Of a stretch of 64,000 nucleotides of DNA, positions 36,594-44,943 are shown piece after piece. The notes under the pieces were generated by a model, which ran no database searches, had not been told where the DNA came from, and was given only the letters and a program-made list of their open reading frames with translations. The DNA is taken from positions 729,763 through 793,762 of the forward strand of contig NZ_SODF01000003.1 in the NCBI RefSeq assembly GCF_004365875.1, given 5' to 3'. The DNA comes from Kribbella kalugense. GTDB taxonomy: Bacteria > Actinomycetota > Actinomycetes > Propionibacteriales > Kribbellaceae. Position numbers and translations under genes: made by a program. Numbering within the stretch: the first letter of the stretch is position 1; every line of letters begins with the position of its first letter.

Positions 36594-37550
36594 GTGGGCG
36601 ACGAGAAGCTGAAGGCGGCCGGGATCGGTACGTTCGACGAGCGCGTGTACCGCGTCCTGCTGACCCGTAGGTCGGCCACCGCCGCCGAGCTGACGCCCGA
36701 CCTCGGCGACTCCCAGGCCCGGGTGACCAAGGCACTCGGCCGGCTCCACGACCTCGGCCTGGTCGGGCAACTCGCCGGCGAGGGCAAGCGCTTCTCCGCG
36801 ATCGACCCGGCCAGCGGCGTCGAGGCCCTCGTCCGCGACCAGGAACGAGCCCTCGAGCTGGTCCGCGTCGCGGCCCGCGAGCTCGGTGAGCTCTACCGGC
36901 ACGGCGCAGGCGGACGGCAAGGCGACGAGATCGAGATCGTGCACGGCCCCGAGGCGCTCGGACGACGGTTCGTCCAGCTGCAGCAGGAAACCACCGAGGA
37001 GTTCATGGCCCTCGACCGCCCGCCGTACGTGCTGGCCACCGAGAACCCCGTCGAGGAGCGCGCTCTCGACCGCGGCGTCCGCTACCGGGTCGTGTACTCG
37101 CCCGAGGCGCTGGCGCACCCGATCGTCGGCAAGGACATCAAGCGCCTCGTCCGGGCCGGCGAGGACGCCCGGATGCTGACCGGCGTACGGGTCAAGCTGG
37201 CCATCGCCGACCGATCCACCGCGCTGCTCCCGCTGTCACTCGACGTCGGGGACGGCCTCCGCGCCGCGATCATCCACCAGAGCACCCTTTTGGACGCCCT
37301 CGTCGACTATTGGGAGCTCTGCTGGCAGCAAGCGATCCCGTTCGGCGCGGAGGTGTCCGGCGAACTCACCGAGGACGACCGCGCACTGCTCACCCTCCTC
37401 GTCGCCGGCCTCAAGGACGACGCGATCGCACGCCAACTCGGCTGGTCTCTTCGCACCATGCGCCGCCGCGTCCACCGGCTGCACGAACTCACCGGCACCT
37501 CCAACCGCTTCCAGGCCGGCGCCGTCGCCATGCGGCGCGGCTGGCTCTGA
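36594..37550 (+). CDS. TrmB/LuxR-like helix-turn-helix regulator
   Basis: The 318-residue protein combines an N-terminal TrmB-type winged helix (GTFDERVYRVLLTRRSATAAEL, residues about 9-60), a middle PLD-like sensor region (VLATENPVEE, YRVVYSPEAL) and a C-terminal LuxR-type helix-turn-helix (DDRALLTLLVAGLKDDAIARQLGWSLRTMRRRVHRL). I recall genes of this design beside large secreted subtilases in actinobacteria. It is divergent from the subtilase gene with 91 bases between starts, so it probably controls it. Start GTG 36594. Confidence 0.85.
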   Translation: MGDEKLKAAGIGTFDERVYRVLLTRRSATAAELTPDLGDSQARVTKALGRLHDLGLVGQLAGEGKRFSAIDPASGVEALVRDQERALELVRVAARELGELYRHGAGGRQGDEIEIVHGPEALGRRFVQLQQETTEEFMALDRPPYVLATENPVEERALDRGVRYRVVYSPEALAHPIVGKDIKRLVRAGEDARMLTGVRVKLAIADRSTALLPLSLDVGDGLRAAIIHQSTLLDALVDYWELCWQQAIPFGAEVSGELTEDDRALLTLLVAGLKDDAIARQLGWSLRTMRRRVHRLHELTGTSNRFQAGAVAMRRGWL

Positions 37551-37552
37551 AC

Positions 37553-38389
37553 CTAGTGGCCAGTGGCACTCCGATATTTGCGGACGGCCAGCGGTGCGAA
37601 GACGACGATGATGGCGGTGCACCACATCAGCGACAGCCAGACAGGATGCTGGGCCGGGAAGCCGTCGGGGCTGGCGAACGGGGACGGGTTGCCGAACAAG
37701 TGACGGCAGGCCGCGACGATCGAGGAGATCGGGTTCCACTCGGCGATCGGCTGTAGGGCCTTGGGCAGCTGCGGAGTCGGGACGAACGCGTTCGACAGGA
37801 AGGTCAGCGGGAACAGCCAGATCAGCCCCGCCGACGACGCCACTTCAGGACCACCGACCGACAGCCCGATCAGCGCGCCGACCCAGAGCATCGCGAACGC
37901 GAACAGCAGCAGGATCGCGAACGCCGCCAGCGCCTGACCGAACCCGTTGTGCCAGCGCCACCCGACGATGAACCCACAGATCACCATGATCAGCATCACG
38001 AACGCGTTGAACACCAGGTCGCCGACCACCCGCCCGGCGATCACCCCGGACCTTGCCATCGGCAACGACCGGAACCGGTCGATCAGCCCCTTCGACATGT
38101 CGTCGGCCAGCCCGACACTCGCCGACGCGACCGCGAACGCCATCGTCTGCGCGAAGATCCCGGACATCAGGAACTCCCGGTACGCACGGGGTCCCGGGAA
38201 GCCCGGGATCGGGATCGCGTTGCCGAACACGTACGCGAACAACAGCACGAACATGATCGGCTGGATGGTCGCGTAGATCAGCATGTCCGGCGTCCGCGGG
38301 ATCCGCTTCAGACTCCGCCAGGCCAGGATCCCGGCATCCGACAACGCCCGGCTCAACGGGTTCACCCGGGCCGGCAGCTCGACACTCAC
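37553..38389 (-). CDS. ABC-2 type exporter permease (DrrB-like)
   Basis: The 278-residue integral membrane protein has six hydrophobic segments and the ABC-2 pattern FLMSGIFAQTMAFAVASASVGLADDMSKGLIDRFRSLPM and FPLTFLSNAFVPT. With the ATPase next to it, it forms a DrrAB-type drug or lipid exporter. The start codon overlaps the ATPase stop codon by 4 bases (GTGA). Confidence 0.92.
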   Translation of the reverse strand: MSVELPARVNPLSRALSDAGILAWRSLKRIPRTPDMLIYATIQPIMFVLLFAYVFGNAIPIPGFPGPRAYREFLMSGIFAQTMAFAVASASVGLADDMSKGLIDRFRSLPMARSGVIAGRVVGDLVFNAFVMLIMVICGFIVGWRWHNGFGQALAAFAILLLFAFAMLWVGALIGLSVGGPEVASSAGLIWLFPLTFLSNAFVPTPQLPKALQPIAEWNPISSIVAACRHLFGNPSPFASPDGFPAQHPVWLSLMWCTAIIVVFAPLAVRKYRSATGH

Positions 38390-39363
38390 AGCGACTCCTT
38401 CTGCTCGGCCTCGTGCCCGGTCAGGGTGAGGAACACGTCGTCGAGCGTCGGCCGTCGCAGGCCGATGTCGGCGATCCGGATCTGCGCGGCGTCCAATGTC
38501 CGGATCACCTCGACCAACGTGCTCGAACCGCCCGGCGCCGGCACCGTGAGCCGTCGGTTGTGCTCCTCGAGCGAGGTCGATTCCGGATCGGCGATCCCGA
38601 GCGCCCCGGTCAGCAACTCCAGCGCCCGGGTCAGGTCGGCCGGGTCGTGGACGACGACCTCGATCCGCTCACCGCCCACCTTCGCCTTCAGCTCGTCCGC
38701 AGTACCGCGGGCGATCACCGAGCCGTGGTCGACGACCGCGATGCTGTCGGCCAGCTCGTCGGCCTCCTCGAGGTACTGCGTGGTGAGCAGGATCGTCACG
38801 CCCTCGCGGACCCGGTCGCGGATGATCTGCCACAGGTCGAGCCGCGACCGTGGGTCGAGACCCGTGGTCGGCTCGTCCAGGAACAGCACCTTCGGGTGCG
38901 CGATCAGCGAACCGGCCAGGTCGAGCCGGCGCCGCATGCCACCCGAGTACGTCTTGAGGATCCGATCTGCCGCCTCGGTCAGGTCGAATGTCGCCAGCAG
39001 CTCCTCGGCCCGTTGCTTCGCCTGCTGACTGGGCAGCCGGTACAGCCGGCCGAACATCCACAGGTTCTCCCGGCCGGTGAGCAGCTCGTCAACAGCGGCG
39101 TACTGCCCGGAGAGGCCGACGAGTCCGCGGACCGTGTCGGCGTCCTTCACCACGTCGTACCCGAGCACTCGGGCCGTGCCCGCATCCGGCTTCAGCAGCG
39201 TGGTGAGCACTCGGACCGCCGTGGTCTTGCCCGCCCCGTTCGGCCCGAGCAGGCCGAGCACCGTCCCCTCCGGCACGTCGAGATCGATCCCGTCGAGCGC
39301 TTTGACTGTCGCTTTCCTGCCTTTGAACGTCTTCACGAGGCCGGTCGCCTCGATTGCAGCCAT
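38386..39363 (-). CDS. ABC exporter ATP-binding protein (DrrA-like)
   Basis: The 325-residue ATPase has Walker [16 protein letters not shown] (about residues 37-51), signature YSGGMRRRLDLAGSL, Walker B VLFLDEPTTGLDPRSR and the DrrA C-terminal domain ending LDDVFLTLTGHEAEQ. Family members energise daunorubicin/drug or glycolipid export. The promoter region upstream has a perfect TATAAT -10 in this direction (39435-39440) and two strong operators. Confidence 0.93.
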   Translation of the reverse strand: MAAIEATGLVKTFKGRKATVKALDGIDLDVPEGTVLGLLGPNGAGKTTAVRVLTTLLKPDAGTARVLGYDVVKDADTVRGLVGLSGQYAAVDELLTGRENLWMFGRLYRLPSQQAKQRAEELLATFDLTEAADRILKTYSGGMRRRLDLAGSLIAHPKVLFLDEPTTGLDPRSRLDLWQIIRDRVREGVTILLTTQYLEEADELADSIAVVDHGSVIARGTADELKAKVGGERIEVVVHDPADLTRALELLTGALGIADPESTSLEEHNRRLTVPAPGGSSTLVEVIRTLDAAQIRIADIGLRRPTLDDVFLTLTGHEAEQKESL

Positions 39364-39440
39364 CCGAACGTCCCCCTTCTGGATGTGACGCAGGCCACCA
39401 TCCTGCCGGAGATCGCCGACAATTTCACCCGTGAATTATA

Positions 39441-39490
39441 TTGAGTCGAGGCGACTCAACTTTGTTGATACTTGAGTCGACAAGACTCAA
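39441..39490. promoter_or_regulatory. twin operators between DrrAB-like and MFS genes
   Basis: TTGAGTCG-AGG-CGACTCAA (39441-39459) and TTGAGTC-GACAA-GACTCAA (39472-39490) start 31 bp apart, three helical turns, so a dimer could bind both on one face. The first lies against a TATAAT box for the ATPase gene; the second is 22 bases before the MFS gene. No regulator gene is adjacent. Confidence 0.7.
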
Positions 39491-39511
39491 CTCGGCGTTT
39501 ACGGTCGCGGC

Positions 39512-40747
39512 ATGAGCATCCTTCGCCACCCTGATTTCCGCCGGTTGTGGGCCGCCGACCTGCTCAGTCAGCTCGGGTCGCGCCTGAGCATGGGCGCCAT
39601 CCCGCTGCTCGCGGTCCTGACCCTGAACGCGTCGACCCTGCAGGTCTCGCTGCTGCGGACCTGCGAGACCGGCGCCTGGCTCGTCCTCGGTCTGTTCGCC
39701 GGCGCCTGGGCCGACCGGATCCGCTGCCGCCCGGTCCTGGTGTACGCCGACCTGCTCCGGGCGCTCCTGTTCGCGTCGATCCCGGTCGCCTGGTGGTTCG
39801 GCGTACTCACCCTGACGCAGGTGTACGCCGTCCTGGTCCCGGCCGGGATCCTGACCGTACTGTTCGACGTCGCGCACAACTCGTACCTGCCGCGGATGCT
39901 CGAACGGGACCGACTGCTGCCGGGCAACGCAAAGCTCGCGGCCAACCACTCGATCGCCGCAGTCATCGGCGCCGGACTGAGCGGCGTCCTCGTTCAGTGG
40001 CTGGGCGCAGCGCTGACGATCGGGCTGGACGCGCTCAGCTTCCTGTGGTCAGCCGTGTGGCTGCGCTCGATCCGCACACCGGAAGCCGAGCCGGTGAAGC
40101 CCGAACGGCCCGATCTGCGCCGCGAGATCGGGGACGGCCTGCGGTACGTGTTCCATCACCCGCTGCTGCGCCCGCTCGCTCTGAACACGATGGCGACGAT
40201 GCTCTTCCAGGCGGCGGCCGGCGCGATCATGATCGTCTACCTGGTCCGCGGAGTTCATTTGCAGCCGGCAACCATCGGCGTACTCAGCATGATCGGCCTC
40301 GGCGGCGCGATCGTGGCCTCCGTTGTCACCGAGCGACTCAGCATGCGGTACGGCGATGCGCGCACGCTCTTGCTGTCGTCGACGGGCATCGGTGTCGCGT
40401 TCACCGTGCAAGCGCTGACCGCACCCGGCTGGCAGGTCAGCTGGTTCGTAGTCGCCACCCTGCTCGCCGGCTTCTGCATCATCGTCAGCTACATCCTGCA
40501 GGCGAGCGCGCGGCAGCGACTCTGCCCGCCCGAACTGCAGGGCCGGGTCAGCGCCACCATGAGCTTCGTCAGCTGGGGCGCCGCCCCGATCGGCAGCCTC
40601 CTCGGCGGCACCCTCGCCACCGCGTTCGGCCTGCACACCACCCTGTGGATCGCAGGCCTCGGCACCCTGGCCGGCAACGCCTTCCTCTACTTCTCCCCGC
40701 TTCGCACGTTACGCACGATCCCGGTCACTCAGTCGGAGACGATCTGA
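39512..40747 (+). CDS. MFS transporter (EntS/MFS_3-like)
   Basis: The 411-residue protein has 12 predicted membrane helices and begins MSILRHPDFRRLWAADLLSQLGSRLS, as in the enterobactin-exporter-like MFS group. The loop 2-3 motif is GLFAGAWADRIRCRPVLV, and a second-half motif is ASARQRLCPPELQGRVSA. It probably exports a drug or siderophore. It shares a divergent control region with the ABC exporter genes. Its 3' end overlaps the convergent adhesin-like gene by 19 bases. Confidence 0.88.
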   Translation: MSILRHPDFRRLWAADLLSQLGSRLSMGAIPLLAVLTLNASTLQVSLLRTCETGAWLVLGLFAGAWADRIRCRPVLVYADLLRALLFASIPVAWWFGVLTLTQVYAVLVPAGILTVLFDVAHNSYLPRMLERDRLLPGNAKLAANHSIAAVIGAGLSGVLVQWLGAALTIGLDALSFLWSAVWLRSIRTPEAEPVKPERPDLRREIGDGLRYVFHHPLLRPLALNTMATMLFQAAAGAIMIVYLVRGVHLQPATIGVLSMIGLGGAIVASVVTERLSMRYGDARTLLLSSTGIGVAFTVQALTAPGWQVSWFVVATLLAGFCIIVSYILQASARQRLCPPELQGRVSATMSFVSWGAAPIGSLLGGTLATAFGLHTTLWIAGLGTLAGNAFLYFSPLRTLRTIPVTQSETI

Positions 40748-41739
40748 GCGGTGCCGACGAGGACCTCTACATCGAGGGCGGCGCGGCCGCGGCCGATTTC
40801 GACGTCTTTGGACTGGCCGGAGACGGCGCCGGCCCAGGTGACGCGGCCGAGTTGGGCCTCGGTGTGGACGTGGACGTCGGAGCCGCGGCGGAGCGAGACC
40901 TTCGCCGTACCGGACTCGACGCGGACGCGGGACCTGCCCTTGGTGATCTGGGCGTCCAGGTCGGCCGAGCCGGCTTGGACGAGTACGTCGATCGGGCCGT
41001 CGACGTCGGTGACCTTCGCCGTACCGGCGGTGACGCGGACCCGGGTCAGGCCGGGCAGGCGTTCGGCGTTGACGCTGCCGCCGGTCACCTCGACCTCGAC
41101 CTGGAGGCTCGGGTTGACCCGGATCGAGAGCTCCTTGGCCAGACCGTTCACGTGCGCCTTCAGGTCGGTCGGGTTCCGCAGCATGCTGAAGCCGTCGATC
41201 GAGACGCCCATGTCGCCTTCGCTGCTGATGGCGAGGGTGTCGCCGTCGCGCTTGATCACGTGCGGCCCGTCGACGGCGACGCCGTTCACGGCCGGCTCGC
41301 CGATCAGCCGCACCCGGCGGCCGATCGCCCGTACCGTCACCCGCTGCACGCCCGCCGGAACCGGCACGTTGCTGTGCTCCTCCTCGACCGGCTCAGCCTC
41401 GGCGTCGTCAACCACGTCGTCAACCACACTGTCCTGCACAACCGACGGCTCACCGGCATGCCGGGCCGTTGGCTCGCTCTTCGGCTCGGCTACGGGGTCG
41501 CTCTTCGGCTCGGCGGTCGGAGAGTCCACCGCGTCGGCCCACGCGGCCGGGCTCGGCACATCGTCAGCAACCGGCTCCTGCGTGCTCGCTCCGTTGGCGG
41601 CACTGGTGTCGCCGGCGTCTGCCGAAGCGGTCGGCTTGATGGCGGCGATCAGGGTGGCGGCCTCCTCGCTCGAGAGGTGGCCCTTGGCGACCCTGTCCAG
41701 GATGTCCTTGACCTGCAGGTCGTAGCTCTGGTTGCTCAT
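40729..41739 (-). CDS. DUF4097-like adhesin-type beta-helix protein
   Basis: The 336-residue protein has an N-terminal SHOCT-like helical segment (VKDILDRVAKGHLSSEEAATLIAAI, residues about 9-34), a long acidic Pro/Ala-rich linker (about 37-120) and a C-terminal right-handed beta-helix-like domain with repeated strands (RVRVTAGTAKVTDVDGPIDV, SRVRVESGTAKVSLR). No signal peptide is visible, so a cytosolic role is likely. It is related to the DUF4097/DUF2807 group. ATG 41739 is the family start. Confidence 0.8.
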   Translation of the reverse strand: MSNQSYDLQVKDILDRVAKGHLSSEEAATLIAAIKPTASADAGDTSAANGASTQEPVADDVPSPAAWADAVDSPTAEPKSDPVAEPKSEPTARHAGEPSVVQDSVVDDVVDDAEAEPVEEEHSNVPVPAGVQRVTVRAIGRRVRLIGEPAVNGVAVDGPHVIKRDGDTLAISSEGDMGVSIDGFSMLRNPTDLKAHVNGLAKELSIRVNPSLQVEVEVTGGSVNAERLPGLTRVRVTAGTAKVTDVDGPIDVLVQAGSADLDAQITKGRSRVRVESGTAKVSLRRGSDVHVHTEAQLGRVTWAGAVSGQSKDVEIGRGRAALDVEVLVGTAQIVSD

Positions 41740-41810
41740 GCCCCCAGTCCAGCACCCCGCGAGGTCGAAACCAATCGGGGATCGCCCCGAGACCCCACGG
41801 AACGCAGCAG

Positions 41811-41842
41811 TGCGGGCCCTGGGGAGTAGCCCAGGACCCGCA
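41811..41842 (-). terminator. terminator of the MFS gene at 41891
   Basis: TGCGGGTCCTGGG and CCCAGGGCCCGCA (minus strand) form a 13-bp stem with one G-U pair and a 6-base loop. The pair is a C-A mismatch on the plus strand, so the minus strand is served. Confidence 0.65.
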
Positions 41843-41890
41843 ACTGCGTTCTCTATATCCAAACAGCTCCGGTGGAGCTGGTTGTTGTTG

Positions 41891-43387
41891 TCATGCCGCC
41901 GGCGTCATCTCCTCCGACGCCAGCTCGTCCTGTACGGCGACCAACTCGGCCTCCTCCGTCTCCTCAGCGGCCCGGCGAGCACGCAGCCCCCGCAGACCGG
42001 TCAGAGCGATCACCAGACCGAGCGCCGCGATCCCCGTCACGACCCCGAGCCCCGACCTGTACGCCGGAAGCACACCGGCCGCCGTGGTCACGCCGACCGA
42101 CTTGCCGCTGATCACCGCGGTCACGATCGCGAGAACCACCGCGCCGCCGACCTGGTTGGAGGTGTTGAACAGTCCCGACGCGAGCCCCTGCTCGTGGTCC
42201 GGGACGCCGGACACCGCCTGGATGTTCAGCGACGGGAACCCGATCGCGAACCCGAGACCGAGCAGCATGATCGTCGGGAACACGGTCGAGAAGTACGCCG
42301 ACTCCGGCCCGATCCGCAGCGACAGGGCGTACCCGGCGACGAACAGCCCCATCGCGAGGATGATCATCTTCTCGGTGCCGACCCGGTCCACGATCTTGCC
42401 GACGTTCGGCGAGAGCGTGGCGACCAGGACGCCGGCCGGCAGGAAGCCGAGCGCGGTCTGGAAGGACGACCAGCCGAGCAGGTTCTGGAAGTACATGGTG
42501 CCGATCAGCTGGAAGGCGACGTACGAACCGAAGACGGTCAGGATGGCCAGGTTCGCCCGCCGCAGCGACGGGTTGCGCAGGATGCCGAGGCGGACCAGCG
42601 GGTGCTTCGTGCGCAGCTCGATCGCCACGAAGCCGGCCAGCAGGACGATCGCGAGTGCGAACAGCCCGAAGGTCTGCACCGAGACCCAGCCGGCGTGCTC
42701 GGCGCCGACGACCGCGTACACCAGAGACAGCATGCCGCCGGTGACGGTGATCGCGCCCGGTACGTCGTACCCGCCGGCGGCGTCGTCGCGCGGGCTGTTC
42801 GGGATCAGCTTGAGGCCGAACAGCAGCACGATCAGGGCGACCGGGCCAGGCATCAGGAAGGTCCAGCGCCAGCCGACCTCGGTCAGCGCGCCACCGAGGA
42901 TCAGGCCCATCGAGAAGCCGCTGGCAGCACACGTGGTGAAGATGCTGAGGGCTCGGTTGCGATCCGGACCCTCGTGGAAGGTGGTGGTGATGATCGAGAG
43001 AGCTGCCGGGGCGGTGAACGCCGCGGCGATTCCCTTCACGAACCGCGCCGCAATGAGCAGTTCGGGGTTGCTGGCCAGTGAGCTCAGCATCGAGACGACA
43101 GCGAAGACAGCCAGTGCGATCAGGAAGACGCGACGCCGGCCGAGCAGATCGGCGGTCCGGCCGCCGAGCAGCAGCAGGCCGCCGTACCCGAGCACGTAGC
43201 CGGTCACGACCCACTGGAGAGAGGACAGAGAGACGCCGAGGTCGGCGCCGATGGACGGCAGGGACATGCCGACCATGGACACGTCCAGGCCGTCGAGGAA
43301 GATCACGCCGCAGACCACCAGAAGTGCGCCCCAGAGGCGCGCATCCCAGGTCATGCGTGCTGGTGATGATGTGGTTTGCGTAGTCAC
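41891..43387 (-). CDS. EmrB/QacA-type MFS drug exporter
   Basis: The 498-residue protein has 14 predicted membrane helices and the DHA2 motifs: FLDGLDVSMVGMSLPSIGADL in helix 1, RTADLLGRRRVF in loop 2-3 and GLILGGALTEVGWRWTF in helix 5. It exports drugs by proton antiport. A MarR gene is divergent, with GCATT-N-AATGC palindromes between, so it is probably drug-inducible. Confidence 0.93.
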   Translation of the reverse strand: MTTQTTSSPARMTWDARLWGALLVVCGVIFLDGLDVSMVGMSLPSIGADLGVSLSSLQWVVTGYVLGYGGLLLLGGRTADLLGRRRVFLIALAVFAVVSMLSSLASNPELLIAARFVKGIAAAFTAPAALSIITTTFHEGPDRNRALSIFTTCAASGFSMGLILGGALTEVGWRWTFLMPGPVALIVLLFGLKLIPNSPRDDAAGGYDVPGAITVTGGMLSLVYAVVGAEHAGWVSVQTFGLFALAIVLLAGFVAIELRTKHPLVRLGILRNPSLRRANLAILTVFGSYVAFQLIGTMYFQNLLGWSSFQTALGFLPAGVLVATLSPNVGKIVDRVGTEKMIILAMGLFVAGYALSLRIGPESAYFSTVFPTIMLLGLGFAIGFPSLNIQAVSGVPDHEQGLASGLFNTSNQVGGAVVLAIVTAVISGKSVGVTTAAGVLPAYRSGLGVVTGIAALGLVIALTGLRGLRARRAAEETEEAELVAVQDELASEEMTPAA

Positions 43388-43426
43388 GAGGTAGGACTAT
43401 TCCATGCACATGCATCTAATGTCTAG

Positions 43427-43452
43427 GCATTAAATGCGTTTGCATTGAATGC
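43427..43452. promoter_or_regulatory. MarR operators
   Basis: GCATTAAATGC (43427-43437) and GCATTGAATGC (43442-43452) are 11-bp palindromes 15 bp apart. Further TGCAT/ATGCA half-sites lie at 43404-43414 and around 43457. All fall between the divergent MFS and MarR genes. Confidence 0.6.
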
Positions 43453-43475
43453 GTGTGCATGCTATGGTCACCACC

Positions 43476-43931
43476 ATGACCGCTACGAAGGTCAGCGTTG
43501 GGACTGGTGAGACCAACGCCGATGCAAGTGCTGACGTCAGGGGATGGCGCGAGCTTCTCGCTCGCCACGCCGACCTGACCTGCGCCCTCGACCGGGCCTT
43601 GCAGGCCGGTCACTCGCTCGGAATGAGTGAGTACGAGGTGCTCGAGCGGCTCGCCGAGCTACCGGAGCAGTCCGCCAAGGTGGCGACAATCGCCAAGTCC
43701 GTGCATCTCAGCCAGAGCGCGCTGTCCCGCGTGATCGGCCGCCTGGAAGTTGCCGGTCTGGTCGAGCGTCACATGTGCCCCGAGGACCGCCGCGCGATCA
43801 ACGTCCGGCTGACCGACGAAGGTCTGGAGCGCCAGACCGAGGCCCGGCCCACTCAGCGCCGTGTCCTCGCCGAGCGCCTGCACGCCCCGCTCGTGAAGTC
43901 CTGCGAGCCCGTAGCCTCAGTGGATGACTGA
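43476..43931 (+). CDS. MarR-family regulator
   Basis: The 151-residue protein has the winged-helix region TIAKSVHLSQSALSRVIGRLEVAGLVERHMCPEDRRAINVRLTDEG. ATG 43476 is chosen because a TATGGT -10 box ends 7 bases upstream, giving a leaderless mRNA. The Cys in the wing (HMCPEDRR) could serve redox sensing. It likely represses the divergent exporter. Its end overlaps the hydrolase gene by 8 bases. Confidence 0.88.
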   Translation: MTATKVSVGTGETNADASADVRGWRELLARHADLTCALDRALQAGHSLGMSEYEVLERLAELPEQSAKVATIAKSVHLSQSALSRVIGRLEVAGLVERHMCPEDRRAINVRLTDEGLERQTEARPTQRRVLAERLHAPLVKSCEPVASVDD

Positions 43932-44943
43932 GGAGTACGCCGAAGCCCGCGAGATCATCGCGGACCTGCATCGGATCGTGACGCCCAATGGCGTCCAGGA
44001 GAAGTACGAACTCCGCGCCGGCGGCATCGACCACTGCGTCTACGCCCGCGGCAAGGATCGCTCGAACCCCGTCATGCTGTTCGTCCACGGCGGCCCGGCG
44101 TCACCACTTGCCCCGGCCGCGTGGGAGTTCCAGCGACCGGTCGAGGAGTACTTCACCGTCGTCACCTACGACCAGCGCGCCGCCGGCCGAACCCTCCGCA
44201 CGGTCGACCCCGAAACCATCGCGGACACGCTGACAATCGCGCAGTACGTCGAGGATGCGATCGAGCTCGCCGAGCAGATCAGGGAGCGGTACGGCGTCCA
44301 GAAGCTGGTCCTCGTCGGCCACAGCTGGGGCACCATCATCGCCATCCAAGCCGCCCTCGACCGGCCCGACCTCTTCCACGCGTACGTCGGCATCGGTCAG
44401 GTGATCGACGCCCGCGCGAATGAGGCGCTCTGCTTCGAGTACGCGCTCCAACAGGCGCGCAAGCACAACCACACCGAGGCCCTCGAGCAGCTCGCCTCCA
44501 TCGCGCCGTACCCCGGTGACGAGCCGCTGACCCGGGAGCGGATCATCATCGCCCGGCAATGGGCGCAGTACCGCGGCGGGCTGTCGGCGTACCGCGAGGA
44601 CTCGCTGTACTACTTCGAGGCGCCGATGCTGTCGCCGGAGTACACGGTCGAGGAGACCGAGACCATCAACGAGGGCAACCAGTTCACGTTGGGCCGGGTG
44701 CTGGACGAGATGCTGGAGGTCGACTACACCGGGGTGACCGAGTTCCCGATTCCGGTGGTGATGTTCCTCGGGCGGCACGACTACACGACTCCGGCTCAGC
44801 CGACGGCGGACTGGATGGAGAAGGTACGGGCGCCGTACAAGCAGGCGATCTGGTTCGAGCACTCGGCGCACCTCGCGCCGTGGGAGGAGCCGGGCAAGTT
44901 CCTGATCAGTCTGGTGACGTACGTGCGTCAGTTGAGCGTGTAG
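43924..44943 (+). CDS. alpha/beta hydrolase (proline iminopeptidase-like)
   Basis: The 339-residue enzyme has the oxyanion region LFVHGGPASP, nucleophile elbow VLVGHSWGTII (Ser about 139), acid in FLGRHDYTTP and His in EHSAHLAPWEEP. HGGPG-type variants with this spacing are found in S33 proline iminopeptidases and related esterases. It is coupled to the MarR gene and might modify the compound that the MarR senses (inference). Confidence 0.85.
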   Translation: MTEEYAEAREIIADLHRIVTPNGVQEKYELRAGGIDHCVYARGKDRSNPVMLFVHGGPASPLAPAAWEFQRPVEEYFTVVTYDQRAAGRTLRTVDPETIADTLTIAQYVEDAIELAEQIRERYGVQKLVLVGHSWGTIIAIQAALDRPDLFHAYVGIGQVIDARANEALCFEYALQQARKHNHTEALEQLASIAPYPGDEPLTRERIIIARQWAQYRGGLSAYREDSLYYFEAPMLSPEYTVEETETINEGNQFTLGRVLDEMLEVDYTGVTEFPIPVVMFLGRHDYTTPAQPTADWMEKVRAPYKQAIWFEHSAHLAPWEEPGKFLISLVTYVRQLSV

